A stretch of DNA of 64,000 nt from Peribacillus frigoritolerans (GCF_001636405.1 NZ_KV440950.1:761001-825000), one strand, 5' to 3'; shown: positions 53,826 to 63,833, counted from the stretch's first letter. Made by a program: numbers and translations. Notes: generated by a model from the letters alone, not told the origin.

Positions 53826-55367
53826 TCAGAATGTTTCGGATGTTGTTTTTGCTTGCATATGAAGCTGCAAGTAGTCCGGTCCGCCTGCCTTGGAATCAGT
53901 TCCTGACATGTTGAACCCGCCGAATGGCTGATAACCTACGATTGCACCAGTACAGCCGCGGTTGAAATACAAGTTCCCCACATGGAATTCTTCGCGTGCC
54001 TTTTCCATGTTAAGGCGATTTGTCGTAATGACAGCCCCAGTCAAACCATATTCAGTGTTATTGGCAATCTCTAGTGCTTCGTTAAAGTCCTTGGCTTTTG
54101 TGAAGGCAACGACTGGTCCGAAGATTTCTTCTTGCATCAAGCGGCCTTGCGGATCGACATCAGCAACGATTGTCGGTTGAACGAAGTAGCCTTTAGAGCT
54201 ATCTCCTTCTCCGCCAGTCATAATGCGTCCTTCTTCGTTCCCGATTTCAATGTAGCTCATGATTTTGTCAAAAGCCGCTTGGTCGATAACCGGTCCCATG
54301 AAGTGATTTTCTACAGGATTACCAACTGTAAGTTGTTTTGTTAATTCAACAGCGCGAGCTAAAACTTGATCATATACATCTTCAACGATGACAGCACGGG
54401 AACAAGCAGAACATTTTTGTCCAGAGAAGCCAAATGCAGATTTAACGATCGATTGAGCAGCCAATTCAAGATCTGCCTCTTTGTCGACGACGATTGTATC
54501 TTTTCCGCCCATTTCAGCGATGACACGCTTCAGCCAAATTTGGCCTTCGTTCACTTCAGAAGCACGTTTGTAAATGCGCAGACCTACATCACGTGAACCT
54601 GTGAAGGAGATGAAACGTGTTTTAGGATGATCGACCAAGTAGTCGCCGACCTCTGCTCCGCTTCCTGGAACGAAATTCAATACGCCTGCTGGAAGGCCTG
54701 CTTCAAGCATCACTTCAACGAATTTCGCAGCAACGATAGGAGTAGTGGAAGCTGGTTTCAACAGGATTGTGTTCCCGGTAACGATAGCGGCAACAGCTGT
54801 ACCTGCCATGATCGCAAATGGGAAGTTCCAAGGAGAAATGATGATCCCTACTCCTAATGGAATGTAATCATAGCGGTTGAATTCTCCCGGACGGCTTTGA
54901 ACAGGCACACCATCTTTAAGAGTAAGCATTTGACGAGCATAGAATTCAAGGAAATCGATTGCTTCCGCTGTATCGGCATCAGCCTCATTCCAAGGTTTTC
55001 CCGCTTCTTTCGTCAATAATGCAGAGAATTCATGCTTGCGTCTGCGAATGATGGCAGCCGCTTTGAACAAAACGTCAGCGCGGATTTCCGGCTTCACTTT
55101 TTTCCAGCTTTCAAAAGCGGTAACAGCTTCCTGCATGGCTTTTTCAGCAAGGTCCCTATTCGCTTTCGATACGCGGCCGATGACCTCTTGCTTATCTGCA
55201 GGGTTGTATGAAACGATTTTCTCATCAGTCGTCACTTGCTCTGCACCGATATAAAGAGGGTAGTCTTGCCCTAAGTAGCCCTCAACAGTTTGAAGTGCTT
55301 CCTGATATGCTTTTTTGTTTTCCTCGTTTGTAAAATCAACAAATGGTTCGTGTTTATATGAAATCAT
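53826..55367 (-). CDS. putC: 1-pyrroline-5-carboxylate dehydrogenase
   Basis: A 513-residue aldehyde dehydrogenase converting glutamate semialdehyde to glutamate with NAD. It has [62 protein letters not shown], the general base glutamate in AEMGGKD and the catalytic cysteine in [15 protein letters not shown]. Length and motifs match PutC/RocA of Bacillus; context selects PutC. AAAGGTGTG precedes the ATG. It lies 57 bp after putB in the operon. Confidence 0.95.
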   Translation of the reverse strand: MISYKHEPFVDFTNEENKKAYQEALQTVEGYLGQDYPLYIGAEQVTTDEKIVSYNPADKQEVIGRVSKANRDLAEKAMQEAVTAFESWKKVKPEIRADVLFKAAAIIRRRKHEFSALLTKEAGKPWNEADADTAEAIDFLEFYARQMLTLKDGVPVQSRPGEFNRYDYIPLGVGIIISPWNFPFAIMAGTAVAAIVTGNTILLKPASTTPIVAAKFVEVMLEAGLPAGVLNFVPGSGAEVGDYLVDHPKTRFISFTGSRDVGLRIYKRASEVNEGQIWLKRVIAEMGGKDTIVVDKEADLELAAQSIVKSAFGFSGQKCSACSRAVIVEDVYDQVLARAVELTKQLTVGNPVENHFMGPVIDQAAFDKIMSYIEIGNEEGRIMTGGEGDSSKGYFVQPTIVADVDPQGRLMQEEIFGPVVAFTKAKDFNEALEIANNTEYGLTGAVITTNRLNMEKAREEFHVGNLYFNRGCTGAIVGYQPFGGFNMSGTDSKAGGPDYLQLHMQAKTTSETF

Positions 55368-55424
55368 TGATAATCACACCTTTTAATAGATTTTTTGTAG
55401 CAATTAATAATGTTGAAAGTATAT

Positions 55425-56342
55425 TTAGCTTCTGACCATCCCTTTGAAGGCAAAGGCAATATTGGATGGCCTTTCTGCAAGCCTTCTCATGAAGTATCCA
55501 TACCAATCCAGACCGTATGGTACATAGACGCGCATTTTGTAACCTTGCTTGACCAATTCGTATTGAGTCTTGTTCCTCATGCCATAAAGCATTTGGAATT
55601 CGAATTGTGTATTTGGGATGTCATATTTCTTGGCCAGCTCTTTTGTATATTCAATGATTTTGTCATCATGTGAGGCAATGGCCGTATAATTTCCGTTAAG
55701 AAGACTTTGCTTAATCAACTTTTTATAGTTTTCGTCTACATCATCCTTTTCGGGAAAAGCCACCTCTGGAGATTCCTTATAGGCACCCTTTACAAGACGC
55801 AGGAATGGCTTATATTGGCCAAGGTCCTCCAGATCTTTCTCTGTGCGGAATAAATATGCTTGTAGAACAGTACTTATGCAGCTGTATTTTTCTTTGAACT
55901 GTCTAAAGATATCGATTGTTGCCTGACAGCGAACTTCATCTTCCATATCGATCGTGACCATGACTTGATGTTTTTCGGCTGTATCAAGAATTTTCGTCAT
56001 ATTCTCAATCACTAGTTTATGATCGATATCAAGTCCCAAAGAAGTCATTTTCAGAGAAACCTGTGAATCAAGTTTTTCCCTGCTGATCATTTCGATGGTT
56101 TCGATGCATTCTGCCGTCCGTTCCAGAGTCACTTCCTTGGAATCAACGAATTCCCCAAGATGGTCGACTGTAACCGACAAGCCGCTATTATTAAGTTGTT
56201 TAATGAATTTAATGGAACTTTGGAAATCAGTTCCCCCAATAATCTTTCCAGCAGCAAAATTTCCTCCGCTTTTTTTAGCAATATTATTAAGCAGGTTATT
56301 CTTAGATAAAAATAAGAAAAAGTCCCTTGTAATGGCTTCCAT
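55425..56342 (-). CDS. putB: Proline dehydrogenase
   Basis: A 305-residue FAD barrel enzyme (monofunctional PRODH), oxidising proline to pyrroline-5-carboxylate at the membrane. Conserved parts are SVTVDHLGEFVDSKE, VSLKMTSLGLDID, VTIDMEDEVRCQATID, LVKGAYKES, AIASHDDKIIEY, FEFQMLYGMR and the FAD/substrate arginine region PYGLDWYGYFMRRLAERPSN. It is the first gene of putB-putC-putP. TTAGGGGGTGC precedes the ATG. A TTTGTC / GACAAA inverted repeat 100 bp upstream is a candidate PutR site. Confidence 0.95.
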   Translation of the reverse strand: MEAITRDFFLFLSKNNLLNNIAKKSGGNFAAGKIIGGTDFQSSIKFIKQLNNSGLSVTVDHLGEFVDSKEVTLERTAECIETIEMISREKLDSQVSLKMTSLGLDIDHKLVIENMTKILDTAEKHQVMVTIDMEDEVRCQATIDIFRQFKEKYSCISTVLQAYLFRTEKDLEDLGQYKPFLRLVKGAYKESPEVAFPEKDDVDENYKKLIKQSLLNGNYTAIASHDDKIIEYTKELAKKYDIPNTQFEFQMLYGMRNKTQYELVKQGYKMRVYVPYGLDWYGYFMRRLAERPSNIAFAFKGMVRS

Positions 56343-56441
56343 ATAAAGCGCACCCCCTAAGAAGATGTATTTCTTAAATTAAGCTTAAGGTTTTTCGACA
56401 ATATTCTCAATGTTCTTAAAAAACAATAATTCTGTCATTTC

Positions 56442-56460
56442 TTTGTCGGTTTTGGACAAA
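56442..56460 (-). promoter_or_regulatory. Candidate PutR operator
   Basis: TTTGTC, 7 bases, GACAAA: a perfect inverted repeat at a position suitable for an activator (100 bp before the putB ATG). The assignment to PutR is inference. Confidence 0.4.
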
Positions 56461-56729
56461 TGAAAAGGTTTACATTTCTGCAGTTCTAATGAAGGTTTAT
56501 CTTTTGACTTAAAAAGAAACGCTAGAGGTAAAGCTTTTATAGTGATTAGGACTAATATGAACGCGTTTAAAAGTGGAAGCTCGACCATAATCATCCAATG
56601 CGTTATAATGAACCTTATTTAACTGAATCGGTCAATGTTCGAAGAAAAGACGATAAATGAAGCTTTCAGACGTGAAATCGGTGAAAAACCGTAAAAATAA
56701 GTGCATCGGCAAGCCGGGGAGGATAATGA

Positions 56730-56894
56730 ATGGATGCTGTACTTGAAGAACTTAGAGAAACATCGGGATTGATAGTAGGATTAATAATGGCCCTGGTAAT
56801 TTTGGGTCTGATCGGTTATGCCCTTACGAATGTACATGAATCCATCGTGTCACCTGTGGTTCAGTTCATAAAGAAAATGGTCGGCCGAAAATAG
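56730..56894 (+). CDS. 54-aa single-pass membrane protein
   Basis: An ORF with GGGAGG 7 bases before its ATG. The peptide has an acidic start (MDAVLEELRETSG), one hydrophobic helix (LIVGLIMALVILGLIGYAL) and an amphipathic basic tail (SPVVQFIKKMVGRK). The function is unknown; small proteins of this form are common in Bacillus membranes. Another ATG 4 bases upstream is out of frame. Confidence 0.55.
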   Translation: MDAVLEELRETSGLIVGLIMALVILGLIGYALTNVHESIVSPVVQFIKKMVGRK

Positions 56895-57018
56895 CTCAAG
56901 CGGAATACATACCTTTTGTCCCTAATCGATAACTAGCCCTTGTTTAAAGAAATCCCTGCAGGGTTTGTCTAAAAGGGACAAAGAGCCCCGAATATAAACA
57001 TATCAGCTTAGAATGAAG

Positions 57019-57053
57019 AAAATCCCCCGCTCCTAATGGAAGTGGGGGATTTT
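57019..57053. terminator. Hairpin terminator
   Basis: AAAATCCCCC / GGGGGATTTT stem downstream of the 54-aa ORF. Confidence 0.75.
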
Positions 57054-57190
57054 AATTCAGGGGATGTCATTGAATCTCAGCTGAACTTTGAAAAGCTGGG
57101 GCGTTGGAATGAAGGTTATTTCCAAAAGGAAAGCTTGGATTTTGGGAGCATGGATAGGAGAGTATGAACAAGAATTGAAAAATACATTTA

Positions 57191-57214
57191 GGCCCGGCCA
57201 TAAGCCAGGCCTTT
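57191..57214 (-). terminator. Terminator of the XRE gene
   Basis: GGCCTGGC / GCCGGGCC stem with flanking T and A tracts, directly after the small regulator gene. Confidence 0.65.
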
Positions 57215-57218
57215 TTGT

Positions 57219-57449
57219 TTACAAATTAAAGTAGTCATCTGCCTTTGCGCCTGCATCTATACTTCGAACCGCCTTCATGATTTTCTTTAAAACCCCGGCT
57301 GACGGCACATACCTTGGATCGCTGCAAACCCTGCTTATCGTATTGCGTGAGATTCCTGACGCACTTACAAACTCCTCTTGGGTATATCCGTGCTTATCGA
57401 TTAATTTACCGACCTTGCTTCGCGGCTTTCTGTTCCCGAATCTAAACAT
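57219..57449 (-). CDS. Small XRE-type helix-turn-helix protein
   Basis: A 76-residue protein that is nearly all a helix-turn-helix: KVGKLIDKHGYTQEEFVSASGISRNTISRVCSD. The middle is the recognition helix, then a fourth/fifth helix (AGVLKKIMKAVRS) and a short acidic tail. The basic N-terminus (FGNRKPRSK) may add DNA contacts. The target is unknown and no toxin or phage partner is adjacent. GGAGGT precedes the ATG. Confidence 0.8.
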   Translation of the reverse strand: MFRFGNRKPRSKVGKLIDKHGYTQEEFVSASGISRNTISRVCSDPRYVPSAGVLKKIMKAVRSIDAGAKADDYFNL

Positions 57450-57686
57450 TTGATAACCTCCTAGAATGATTTACTAGCAGTCTCGTCCAGCTTTCACAAA
57501 AATATACACATAGTTTCGCAAATGATTGGGATACAAAGTTGAAAAGCGGTTCCCGGGTTGGTTGTATGATGAAGCTTCAATTTCCTTGAATTTATTTCCA
57601 TTTAAATTATAATAATAAATAGGCAGCGAACACAGACTGAATAATGTAAATGAATGGCTAATTCATATGTACCTTAGGAGGAAATC

Positions 57687-58082
57687 ATGGGAAGAATAGT
57701 TCATTTCGAAATTCATGTGAACGACATGGAACGGGCAAAGACGTTTTATGGAGAGGTGTTCGGATGGTCATTTCAAGACTGGAGTGGTTATGCAGGGATG
57801 CCTTACTTTGGAGCAGTGACTGGCGATGAGAATGAACATGGCATCGATGGTGCTTTGATGCAGCGTCAAAGTGCTCCGCCGGAAACACACCAAGCGTTAA
57901 ATGCATTTGCGTGTACCATTGGCGTGGAAAATTACGATTTAACGGAAGCTAAAATCATTGAGAATGGCGGCAAGCTCGCAATGCCCAAATTTGCCCTGCC
58001 CGGAATGGCTTGGCAAGGATACTATATCGATCCCGAAGGCAATACTTTCGGAATTCATCAACCCGATGTGAATGCAAAATAG
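57687..58082 (+). CDS. VOC family protein
   Basis: A 131-residue glyoxalase/bleomycin-resistance fold protein with VHFEIHVNDMERAKTFYGEVFGWSFQDW in the first half and WQGYYIDPEGNTFGIHQPD at the end. This subgroup often lacks a full metal site, and the substrate is unknown. CTTAGGAGG precedes the ATG. It lies 24 bp before an MmcQ/YjbR gene, and the two form a probable operon ending in a terminator. Confidence 0.82.
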   Translation: MGRIVHFEIHVNDMERAKTFYGEVFGWSFQDWSGYAGMPYFGAVTGDENEHGIDGALMQRQSAPPETHQALNAFACTIGVENYDLTEAKIIENGGKLAMPKFALPGMAWQGYYIDPEGNTFGIHQPDVNAK

Positions 58083-58106
58083 AGTGGATAATAGGTGAAT
58101 TAAAAC

Positions 58107-58478
58107 ATGGAATCACTATACACGGAAGCCATGCTTGATCATGTACGCAATATCTGTCTTGCACTGCCGGAAGCTGTTGAACATATTGATGGTTTCGGTC
58201 ACAATACTTTTAAAATCAATGGAAAATCCTTCATGATTTCTGGTGAAAGCGAGAAAGGGTTCAACTTGTCATTCAAGTCAGATCGAGAAACTCAAGAATT
58301 ATTGCTACAGAAAGAGAAATATTTCAAAACCCCATATATAGGACGTCACGGTTGGGTTTCCATTCAAAATCCGGATAGGGAAGACTGGGATGAATTGACC
58401 TCTCTAATTCAAGAAGGTTATTTACGTGCGGCACCGAAACGTATGGTAAAGAAATGGAATGAGTTGAATACAAAGTGA
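58107..58478 (+). CDS. MmcQ/YjbR family protein
   Basis: A 123-residue protein of the MmcQ/YjbR (DUF419) family, which has a double-wing DNA-binding-like fold. It has VRNICLALPEAVEHIDGFGHNTFKINGKSF, FNLSFKSDRE and YIGRHGWVSIQNP. Biochemical function is not established. It is second in an apparent two-gene operon with the VOC protein. A short AAGGCGG / CTGCCTT hairpin follows at 58481-58507. Confidence 0.82.
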   Translation: MESLYTEAMLDHVRNICLALPEAVEHIDGFGHNTFKINGKSFMISGESEKGFNLSFKSDRETQELLLQKEKYFKTPYIGRHGWVSIQNPDREDWDELTSLIQEGYLRAAPKRMVKKWNELNTK

Positions 58479-58686
58479 AGAAAGGCGGACGATCTGCCTT
58501 TCTTTATTTTTTACGTGTAAGAGGGACTCCGGATTTGGAAAATATAAAGAGAGGGATTGTTGTCCCTCATCAGAAGAACGTTTAAAATTAATAGTAGGTT
58601 AAGATTTGTATCTTATAATAAGCAGCTAACTTTAAAGATTGCGAGAATCAATCAAGATTTGATTGAAGGAAAGGTGTTTGGTTGAA

Positions 58687-59889
58687 GTGAATGTTGAATC
58701 TTTTTTTTCTGAGAACATTAAAGCGGCACTTAAGAATGATCCGCCCGGTGCATGGATGCCAGATCTGCCAGATGGTTGTATTCGCTTGAGTTCAGGCTAT
58801 CCTGATCCTGCTCTCGTTCCTGCTGAGGAGCTTAAGGAAGCAGTAGCCAGACTTCTTGATGAGGAGCGGGATTTGCCGCTCCATTATCTCGGAAGTCCGC
58901 GAATTCCAAGACTAAAGAAGCAAATCCAGAAAAGGTTGGCAGAGCGTGGAATTTGCGTTTTGGAAGAACAGCTTTTGGTTACATCGGGAGCTTGCCAGGG
59001 GATTGATCTTATTGCCCGCGTTCTTCTTGATGATAAAGCGGTTGTAGCGGTAGAGTCTCCCACCTACATGGAGGCTTTGGAGATTTTTCAAAACTATACG
59101 AAACGGATTATTAGTATACCTATAGATGAACAGGGACTCCAAACATACCGATTAAAGGAAATGCTGGATGAAAGGAAACGCACAGGTCAAACCCTCCCGC
59201 GTTTTTTATATACAATCCCAACTTTTCAAAATCCAACTGGAACGACTATGACAAATGAGCGCCGGGAGCATTTATTGGAGCTTTCCATCGAGTATGATTT
59301 CCTCATTCTGGAGGATGATGCATACGGGGAATTATCCTTCGATGAAAATCCGGTCCCAATAAAATCTATTGATAAATGCGGGCGAGTCCTGCAAGTCGGG
59401 TCATTATCCAAGGTTGTTGCGCCAGGAATGCGGATTGGATGGATAGCGGGAGAAAGTGAATTCATCAAGGCTTTTGAGTGGTTTAAAAAAGATTTAGACC
59501 ATCCGTTTGCTCAAAGTTCAATGGCTGTATACTTAGAAAACACCGATTTTGGGAAACGGCTCGACCTTTTAAAAAATACGTATCGTTCTAAATGCACTGC
59601 GTTAATCCATTCGATGGAACAATTCCTTCCAGAATCCGTTTCCTGGTATGTTCCAGATGGCGGTTACTTTGTATGGGTGAGAATTCCAGGAGCGGATACA
59701 TCGCTGTTATTATCACAGGCTCTGGCTGATGGTGTTTCATATGTTCCAGGGAAATACTTTTTCTTGGATCAAAACGATGGAACTGAGTTTCTCCGACTCT
59801 CGTTCAGTTATGCCAATGAGAAAGAAATGATCGAGGGAATACGAAGACTAGGACAGCTTATCGCATCTAGTGTCCTGAAGGATTGTTAA
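58687..59889 (+). CDS. PLP-dependent aminotransferase, class I/II (2-aminoadipate/MocR-like)
   Basis: A fold-type I aminotransferase of about 400 residues without the GntR DNA-binding domain of MocR regulators. It has SSGYPDPALVPAEELKEAV, LHYLGSPRIPRLKKQI, LLVTSGACQGIDLIARVL, PTFQNPTGTTMTNERRE, LEDDAYGELSF, the PLP lysine in VGSLSKVVAPGMRIGW and PDGGYFVWVRIPG. It resembles 2-aminoadipate and valine-pyruvate transaminases, but the substrate is not certain. The start is ambiguous: a GTG at 58687 after AAAGGTG, or TTG codons at 58678/58663. Confidence 0.84.
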   Translation: MNVESFFSENIKAALKNDPPGAWMPDLPDGCIRLSSGYPDPALVPAEELKEAVARLLDEERDLPLHYLGSPRIPRLKKQIQKRLAERGICVLEEQLLVTSGACQGIDLIARVLLDDKAVVAVESPTYMEALEIFQNYTKRIISIPIDEQGLQTYRLKEMLDERKRTGQTLPRFLYTIPTFQNPTGTTMTNERREHLLELSIEYDFLILEDDAYGELSFDENPVPIKSIDKCGRVLQVGSLSKVVAPGMRIGWIAGESEFIKAFEWFKKDLDHPFAQSSMAVYLENTDFGKRLDLLKNTYRSKCTALIHSMEQFLPESVSWYVPDGGYFVWVRIPGADTSLLLSQALADGVSYVPGKYFFLDQNDGTEFLRLSFSYANEKEMIEGIRRLGQLIASSVLKDC

Positions 59890-59926
59890 TTTTTTAATCT
59901 ATAAGTTATTTCGATGTATTTGTACG

Positions 59927-59957
59927 CCTGCTTCCTTAAGGAGGTAGGTTTTTTATT
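59927..59957 (+). terminator. Aminotransferase terminator
   Basis: CCTGCTTCC / GGAGGTAGG stem (one G-T pair) and TTTTTTATT tail. Confidence 0.75.
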
Positions 59958-60088
59958 ATAAAAGCAAAAATATGATTCCGACCATGAGAGAGGAAAAAGG
60001 CACATACATTACGTTAAAAAAAAGCATGAAAATTTTATCGCAATGCTTGAAGGAAATATTAGGGGGCAGTGGTGGACAAATTGACAAA

Positions 60089-60118
60089 AAGAAAAAACCC
60101 TTGATATATCAAGGGTTT
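60089..60118. terminator. Terminator downstream of tRNA-Ala
   Basis: AAACCCTTGATA / TATCAAGGGTTT stem, 8 bp from the 3' end of the minus-strand tRNA. Confidence 0.85.
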
Positions 60119-60125
60119 TCGGAAA

Positions 60126-60198
60126 TGGAGCATAGCGGGATCGAACCGCTGACCTCTACGCTGCCAGCGTAGCGCTCTCCCAGCTGAGCTAATGCCCC
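60126..60198 (-). tRNA. tRNA-Ala (GGC)
   Basis: The 73-nt cloverleaf reads on the minus strand. Acceptor GGGGCAT / ATGCTCC (one G-T pair), D-stem GCTC / GAGC, anticodon stem CTACG / CGTAG with loop CTGGCAG (anticodon GGC), T-arm AGCGG-TTCGATC-CCGCT, discriminator A. CCA is not encoded. It stands alone, not in an rRNA operon. Confidence 0.95.
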
Positions 60199-60529
60199 GA
60201 ATTGAGGTACAATAATTATTTTATCGGATTTTGGTGAAAAGTCAATATAAAATATGAGATTTTTGCAAAAATGATAAAAAACCCGTTTGAGTGTAGTCAA
60301 ACGGATCAGACTATAGACGTGATGAATCACGTAAACCTAAAGATTTTTTGTTTATACGATTGGATGTAAAAGGCCTGCCGCAAAAGATTACCAGTAAACC
60401 AACGAGATTGAAGAAGGTTCTTTCACATGAGAGCTGGAGCCAGCTGTCTCACTGAATAAACTGAATTTGAGATCATGTTAAGCTATCTCTGGGGTTTATT
60501 TTTTCATTTATCATGTGCTTCATCAGATT

Positions 60530-61558
60530 CTAGTATTTTTTTTGCTTATCCTGAATTATATCCGTGATGGTGTATGTTTTAACATCAACACGGGCAATGG
60601 AGAGATCCCGGTTTAATACATAAGCCTGATCCCCATCCTGACTAAAGACGATTGCTTGCCTTGGTTCTTTGAACCCCCCAATTGTTTTAACTATGCGGTG
60701 ATCAGCGACATTGATCACGTCAATCGTATGATCAGCTTTGTTGCTTGCGAAAAGGAGTTTATCATCAGGAGATAGAACAGCGCCATATGGCTCGCGTCCC
60801 ACTTTGATTTCACCCTTTACTTTACCATCTAGCGTATCCACTGCGGAAATGCTGTTGCGTCCGCTGTTGGCTGCATATAATGTTCCTCCATCAGCGGTAA
60901 TCGAGATTCCGCGAATACTGGAGAACCCTGTTATTTCACGAATAATTTTTTTGGTGGCGGCATCAACGATAGTGACTTTATCACCTTGAAAGTTCGTGAC
61001 AAAGATATATTTTCCGTCCGAAGAGACTTTAATGCCTTGCCTTGGTTGGGCGAAACCGGTAATGACGTCAATCGGTTTTCGTTTTTCCAGATCCACAACC
61101 GTGACGGAATTGTGTGCTTGATTGTTCACATACAATGTCTTGCCATCCGGACTGACAGCAGTCCCGAATGCACCTGGACCAACGACAACTTCATCTTTCA
61201 AGGTGAAGCTTTTTAAGCTGTAAAAACGAATTGTACCGAGAGTGCTGTCAGAGACGATGAACTCTGAGCCGCCATCAATAAACACGATGTTTCTCGGTGA
61301 ACCGAAGCCGTCGATCTTTTTACGCAACTTGCCACTGGTAAGATCATAGACCAGGATGGATTGTTCACGGCTATCCGAGACAATCGCTATTTGTTCATCC
61401 GGACTTACGGCAAGGGAATTGTTGGTGATGTGGGTGTCAAAGCCTGTCGCCAACTCTGGGCTTTTACTTTTAATAGAAGAAGCACCTATTACATTTGGTA
61501 TGAAAAACACAAATAGTAAGGGTATCCATATACTTTTCACCTTCATTTTTTTTAACAT
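60530..61558 (-). CDS. Exported YVTN beta-propeller repeat protein
   Basis: A 342-residue protein with a signal peptide (IWIPLLFVFFIPNVIGA) and about seven propeller blades carrying the YVTN-type repeats: AVSPDEQIAIVSDSREQSILVYDL, SPDGKTLYVNNQAHNSVTVVDL, SSDGKYIFVTNFQGDKVTIVDA, TADGGTLYAANSGRNSISAVD and SPDDKLLFASNKADHTIDVIN. Such proteins act outside the membrane, often as scaffolds or lactonase-like folds; no catalytic residues are identifiable. GAGGTGA lies just before the ATG. It is monocistronic. Confidence 0.84.
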   Translation of the reverse strand: MLKKMKVKSIWIPLLFVFFIPNVIGASSIKSKSPELATGFDTHITNNSLAVSPDEQIAIVSDSREQSILVYDLTSGKLRKKIDGFGSPRNIVFIDGGSEFIVSDSTLGTIRFYSLKSFTLKDEVVVGPGAFGTAVSPDGKTLYVNNQAHNSVTVVDLEKRKPIDVITGFAQPRQGIKVSSDGKYIFVTNFQGDKVTIVDAATKKIIREITGFSSIRGISITADGGTLYAANSGRNSISAVDTLDGKVKGEIKVGREPYGAVLSPDDKLLFASNKADHTIDVINVADHRIVKTIGGFKEPRQAIVFSQDGDQAYVLNRDLSIARVDVKTYTITDIIQDKQKKY

Positions 61559-62006
61559 CACTCACCTCGGGAAATTATTTTCTTGATAATGGTTTATATC
61601 CCTGTCAATATCATACGGGTTGTCCTGACCACCTTCCTTTAAAATGTTTAAGTCAAGCCGGAGTTCGTCCTTTCACTATATATAAACGTATAGAGCAGGA
61701 TATCGGTTTGGTCATTTTGCGATTATAATAAATGTATAGAGCAGACCCTTAGATGAATGATGGATTAGGCCGCAGTGAAGTCACGTAACACTAGACTTGC
61801 TCCCTGACCGATGGATGATAGTAAATGTCCATATATATGTATTAGATTCTGATGCTGGAGATAAAAACTGAGGATTGTGGAAGTTGCGATTGGTTTAAGC
61901 AGGCAAGACTTAGCCATTAATTGATGCCCAACTGGACTGCCAAGGGGTCAAAAATGGTTTAACGGAGTGGACTCGTATAGGTATGGAGGAAAGTTGAGGA
62001 GAATTT
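61559..62006. other. Intergenic stretch without a supported gene
   Basis: About 450 bp. A GTATAGAGCAG 11-mer occurs twice about 50 bp apart (61689 and 61736). Around 61860-62030 one frame has an interrupted protein-like string (VEVAIGLSRQDLAIN, stop, GLPRGQKWFNGVD). It has no family match I can name and may be decayed coding sequence. Confidence 0.35.
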
Positions 62007-62046
62007 CAAAAGGGGTTCGGAATGTTTAATTCCCAACCCCTTTTAG
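62007..62046 (-). terminator. MgtC gene terminator
   Basis: AAAAGGGGTT / AACCCCTTTT stem with an inner GGAA / TTCC pair. Confidence 0.85.
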
Positions 62047-62074
62047 TTTGAGTGCAGTCAAACGGCCTTTAATT

Positions 62075-62782
62075 TTATACATTTTCGATCTCCACCCGTG
62101 CAATTTCCTTAAGATTGGAGACGGTGTAATACACTTCCGATGTTCTGACTTTGTGATCGACCAGAACTTTAAGGGTCAAAAGGTGGTTGTCATTTGCCAC
62201 ATCTTTGATTCTGAGATTTTTGATGAATATTTTTTCGTCTTTGATTTTTTTCAGTACGATTGCAATGTCATCTTTATTTTGTACGACCAGCTGCAGAAAG
62301 ATTTCTTTTTGCCGTAACTTCATCGGTCCGAGCCAGGTAACGATTGCGGGCACCAATTCCACACTAATGATCAATAAGATGACGCCGGCTATGGCCTCGA
62401 GAAAAAAACCAGCTCCAACGGCAATCCCTATTCCCGCCGCTCCCCAGATGATGGCGGCTGTCGTTAAACCGGATATGCTGTTGTTGTCACGCCGGAGAAT
62501 GACGCCAGCACCTATAAAACCGACGCCGGAAACGATCTGGGCCGCAAGACGCAAGGGGTCCATTGTGATATTAACGTCTTCGCTACCCGGGAATTTATAA
62601 GCGGATTCCATGGAAACGATCGTTAATAAACAGCTGACAATTGAAATGACCAGGCTTGTTTTTAATCCAACGGGTTTTCGTTTCATTTCTCGCTCTAGGC
62701 CGATAATTAGTCCAAGGAGAGCTGAAATCCCCAATTTGATTAGGATTTGCAGTTCCGATTGAGGGTCGAATGTCCATTCCAT
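62075..62782 (-). CDS. MgtC/SapB family membrane protein
   Basis: A 235-residue protein with four or five membrane helices and a cytoplasmic ACT-like C-terminal domain (from about 150). It has the MgtC hallmark LGLIIGLEREMKRKPVGLKTSLVISI and the helix RLAAQIVSGVGFIGAGVILRRDN with GLTTAAIIWGAAGIGIAVG. In Bacillus SapB-type members, mutations alter phosphatase expression. MgtC proteins elsewhere affect ATP synthase and magnesium homeostasis. The exact role here is unknown. The ribosome site before the ATG is weak. Confidence 0.88.
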   Translation of the reverse strand: MEWTFDPQSELQILIKLGISALLGLIIGLEREMKRKPVGLKTSLVISIVSCLLTIVSMESAYKFPGSEDVNITMDPLRLAAQIVSGVGFIGAGVILRRDNNSISGLTTAAIIWGAAGIGIAVGAGFFLEAIAGVILLIISVELVPAIVTWLGPMKLRQKEIFLQLVVQNKDDIAIVLKKIKDEKIFIKNLRIKDVANDNHLLTLKVLVDHKVRTSEVYYTVSNLKEIARVEIENV

Positions 62783-62927
62783 TTTGTTTCACCACTTCCG
62801 AATTATTATCGAAGAATAAAATCGTCTGTTGCCATATACCCGTTTTTCAAAAAAAACTACCCTAATAATTTTAACATAGTAGAATAGAGTTCTATGTAAC
62901 GTAATTCCGTTGAAAGGAGCAATCTAA

Positions 62928-63833
62928 GTGCAAATGCCAAAAGTGAATCCCTATGTAGCGTTGGCAATCGGCGTGGCATCCGTATCGTTTTCGGCCATCC
63001 TTGTTAAATTGGCGACCGCTCCATCGGGTGTTATCGCCTTTTACCGTTTATTATTTACCGTCCTTCTTATGTTGCCGGTTTTCATGGTGAAATACCGTCA
63101 TGAACTTAAATTCATTGAAAAAAAGGATTGGCTGTATTCGATTGCGGCAGGAGTGTTTTTGGCTTTTCATTTTATCTTATGGTTTGAATCGCTTAATTAC
63201 ACATCGGTCGCAAGTTCAACCGTCCTTGTAACCCTCCAGCCTTTATTCGCTTTTGCCGGAGCCCACCTGTTTTTTAAAGAAAGATTTTCAGTGAAGGCAA
63301 TATTGAGCGGCATCATTGCGATAGCAGGCAGCCTTGTAATTAGCTGGGGTGATTTGAGAATCAGCGGCATGGCGCTTTGGGGAGATATTCTTTCGCTTGT
63401 CGCATGTGCGCTCGTAACCGGATATTTACTATTTGGTCAAAATGTCCGAAAACGCATCTCTTCTATAACATATACATTTGTCGTGTATGCAATCAGTGCC
63501 GTCGCCTTGTTTTTTTATGTGATCTTCAAGGGAGAGGCATTGGCGCCTTATCCTGCTTCCGATTGGATCTATTTCGTTTTGCTTGCCATTTTCCCGACTT
63601 TATTAGGACATTCTTTATTCAATTGGTCACTAAAATGGTTAAGCACATCGACGCTTTCGATGGGAATATTGCTCGAACCGGTGGGAGCGACAATTCTGGC
63701 TTACTTCATATTAGATGAACCGATACTCTGGACACAGGTCCTTGGAGGTACCATCATATTGGGTGGTTTGATGATGTTCTTAAAGGATGAAAAGAAAAGC
63801 AAGGAACATAAAGAGGCGCAAGTCTCCGTATAA
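62928..63833 (+). CDS. EamA/DMT family transporter
   Basis: A 301-residue inner-membrane protein with ten predicted helices in two EamA halves (about 8-140 and 150-285). Family motifs include ISFSAILVKLATAP-like VSFSAILVKLATAPSGVIAFYR in half one and FPTLLGHSLFNWSLKWLSTSTLSMGILLEPVGATILAYFILDEP in half two. DMT proteins export metabolites or amino acids; no substrate is inferable. I use the GTG start 8 bases after AAAGGAG; an ATG two codons later is too far from it. Confidence 0.86.
   Translation: MQMPKVNPYVALAIGVASVSFSAILVKLATAPSGVIAFYRLLFTVLLMLPVFMVKYRHELKFIEKKDWLYSIAAGVFLAFHFILWFESLNYTSVASSTVLVTLQPLFAFAGAHLFFKERFSVKAILSGIIAIAGSLVISWGDLRISGMALWGDILSLVACALVTGYLLFGQNVRKRISSITYTFVVYAISAVALFFYVIFKGEALAPYPASDWIYFVLLAIFPTLLGHSLFNWSLKWLSTSTLSMGILLEPVGATILAYFILDEPILWTQVLGGTIILGGLMMFLKDEKKSKEHKEAQVSV

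Noticed and set aside
61860..62035. Transposase remnant
   Set aside because: One frame gives protein-like strings but I cannot tie them to any transposase motif, and no terminal inverted repeats are visible.
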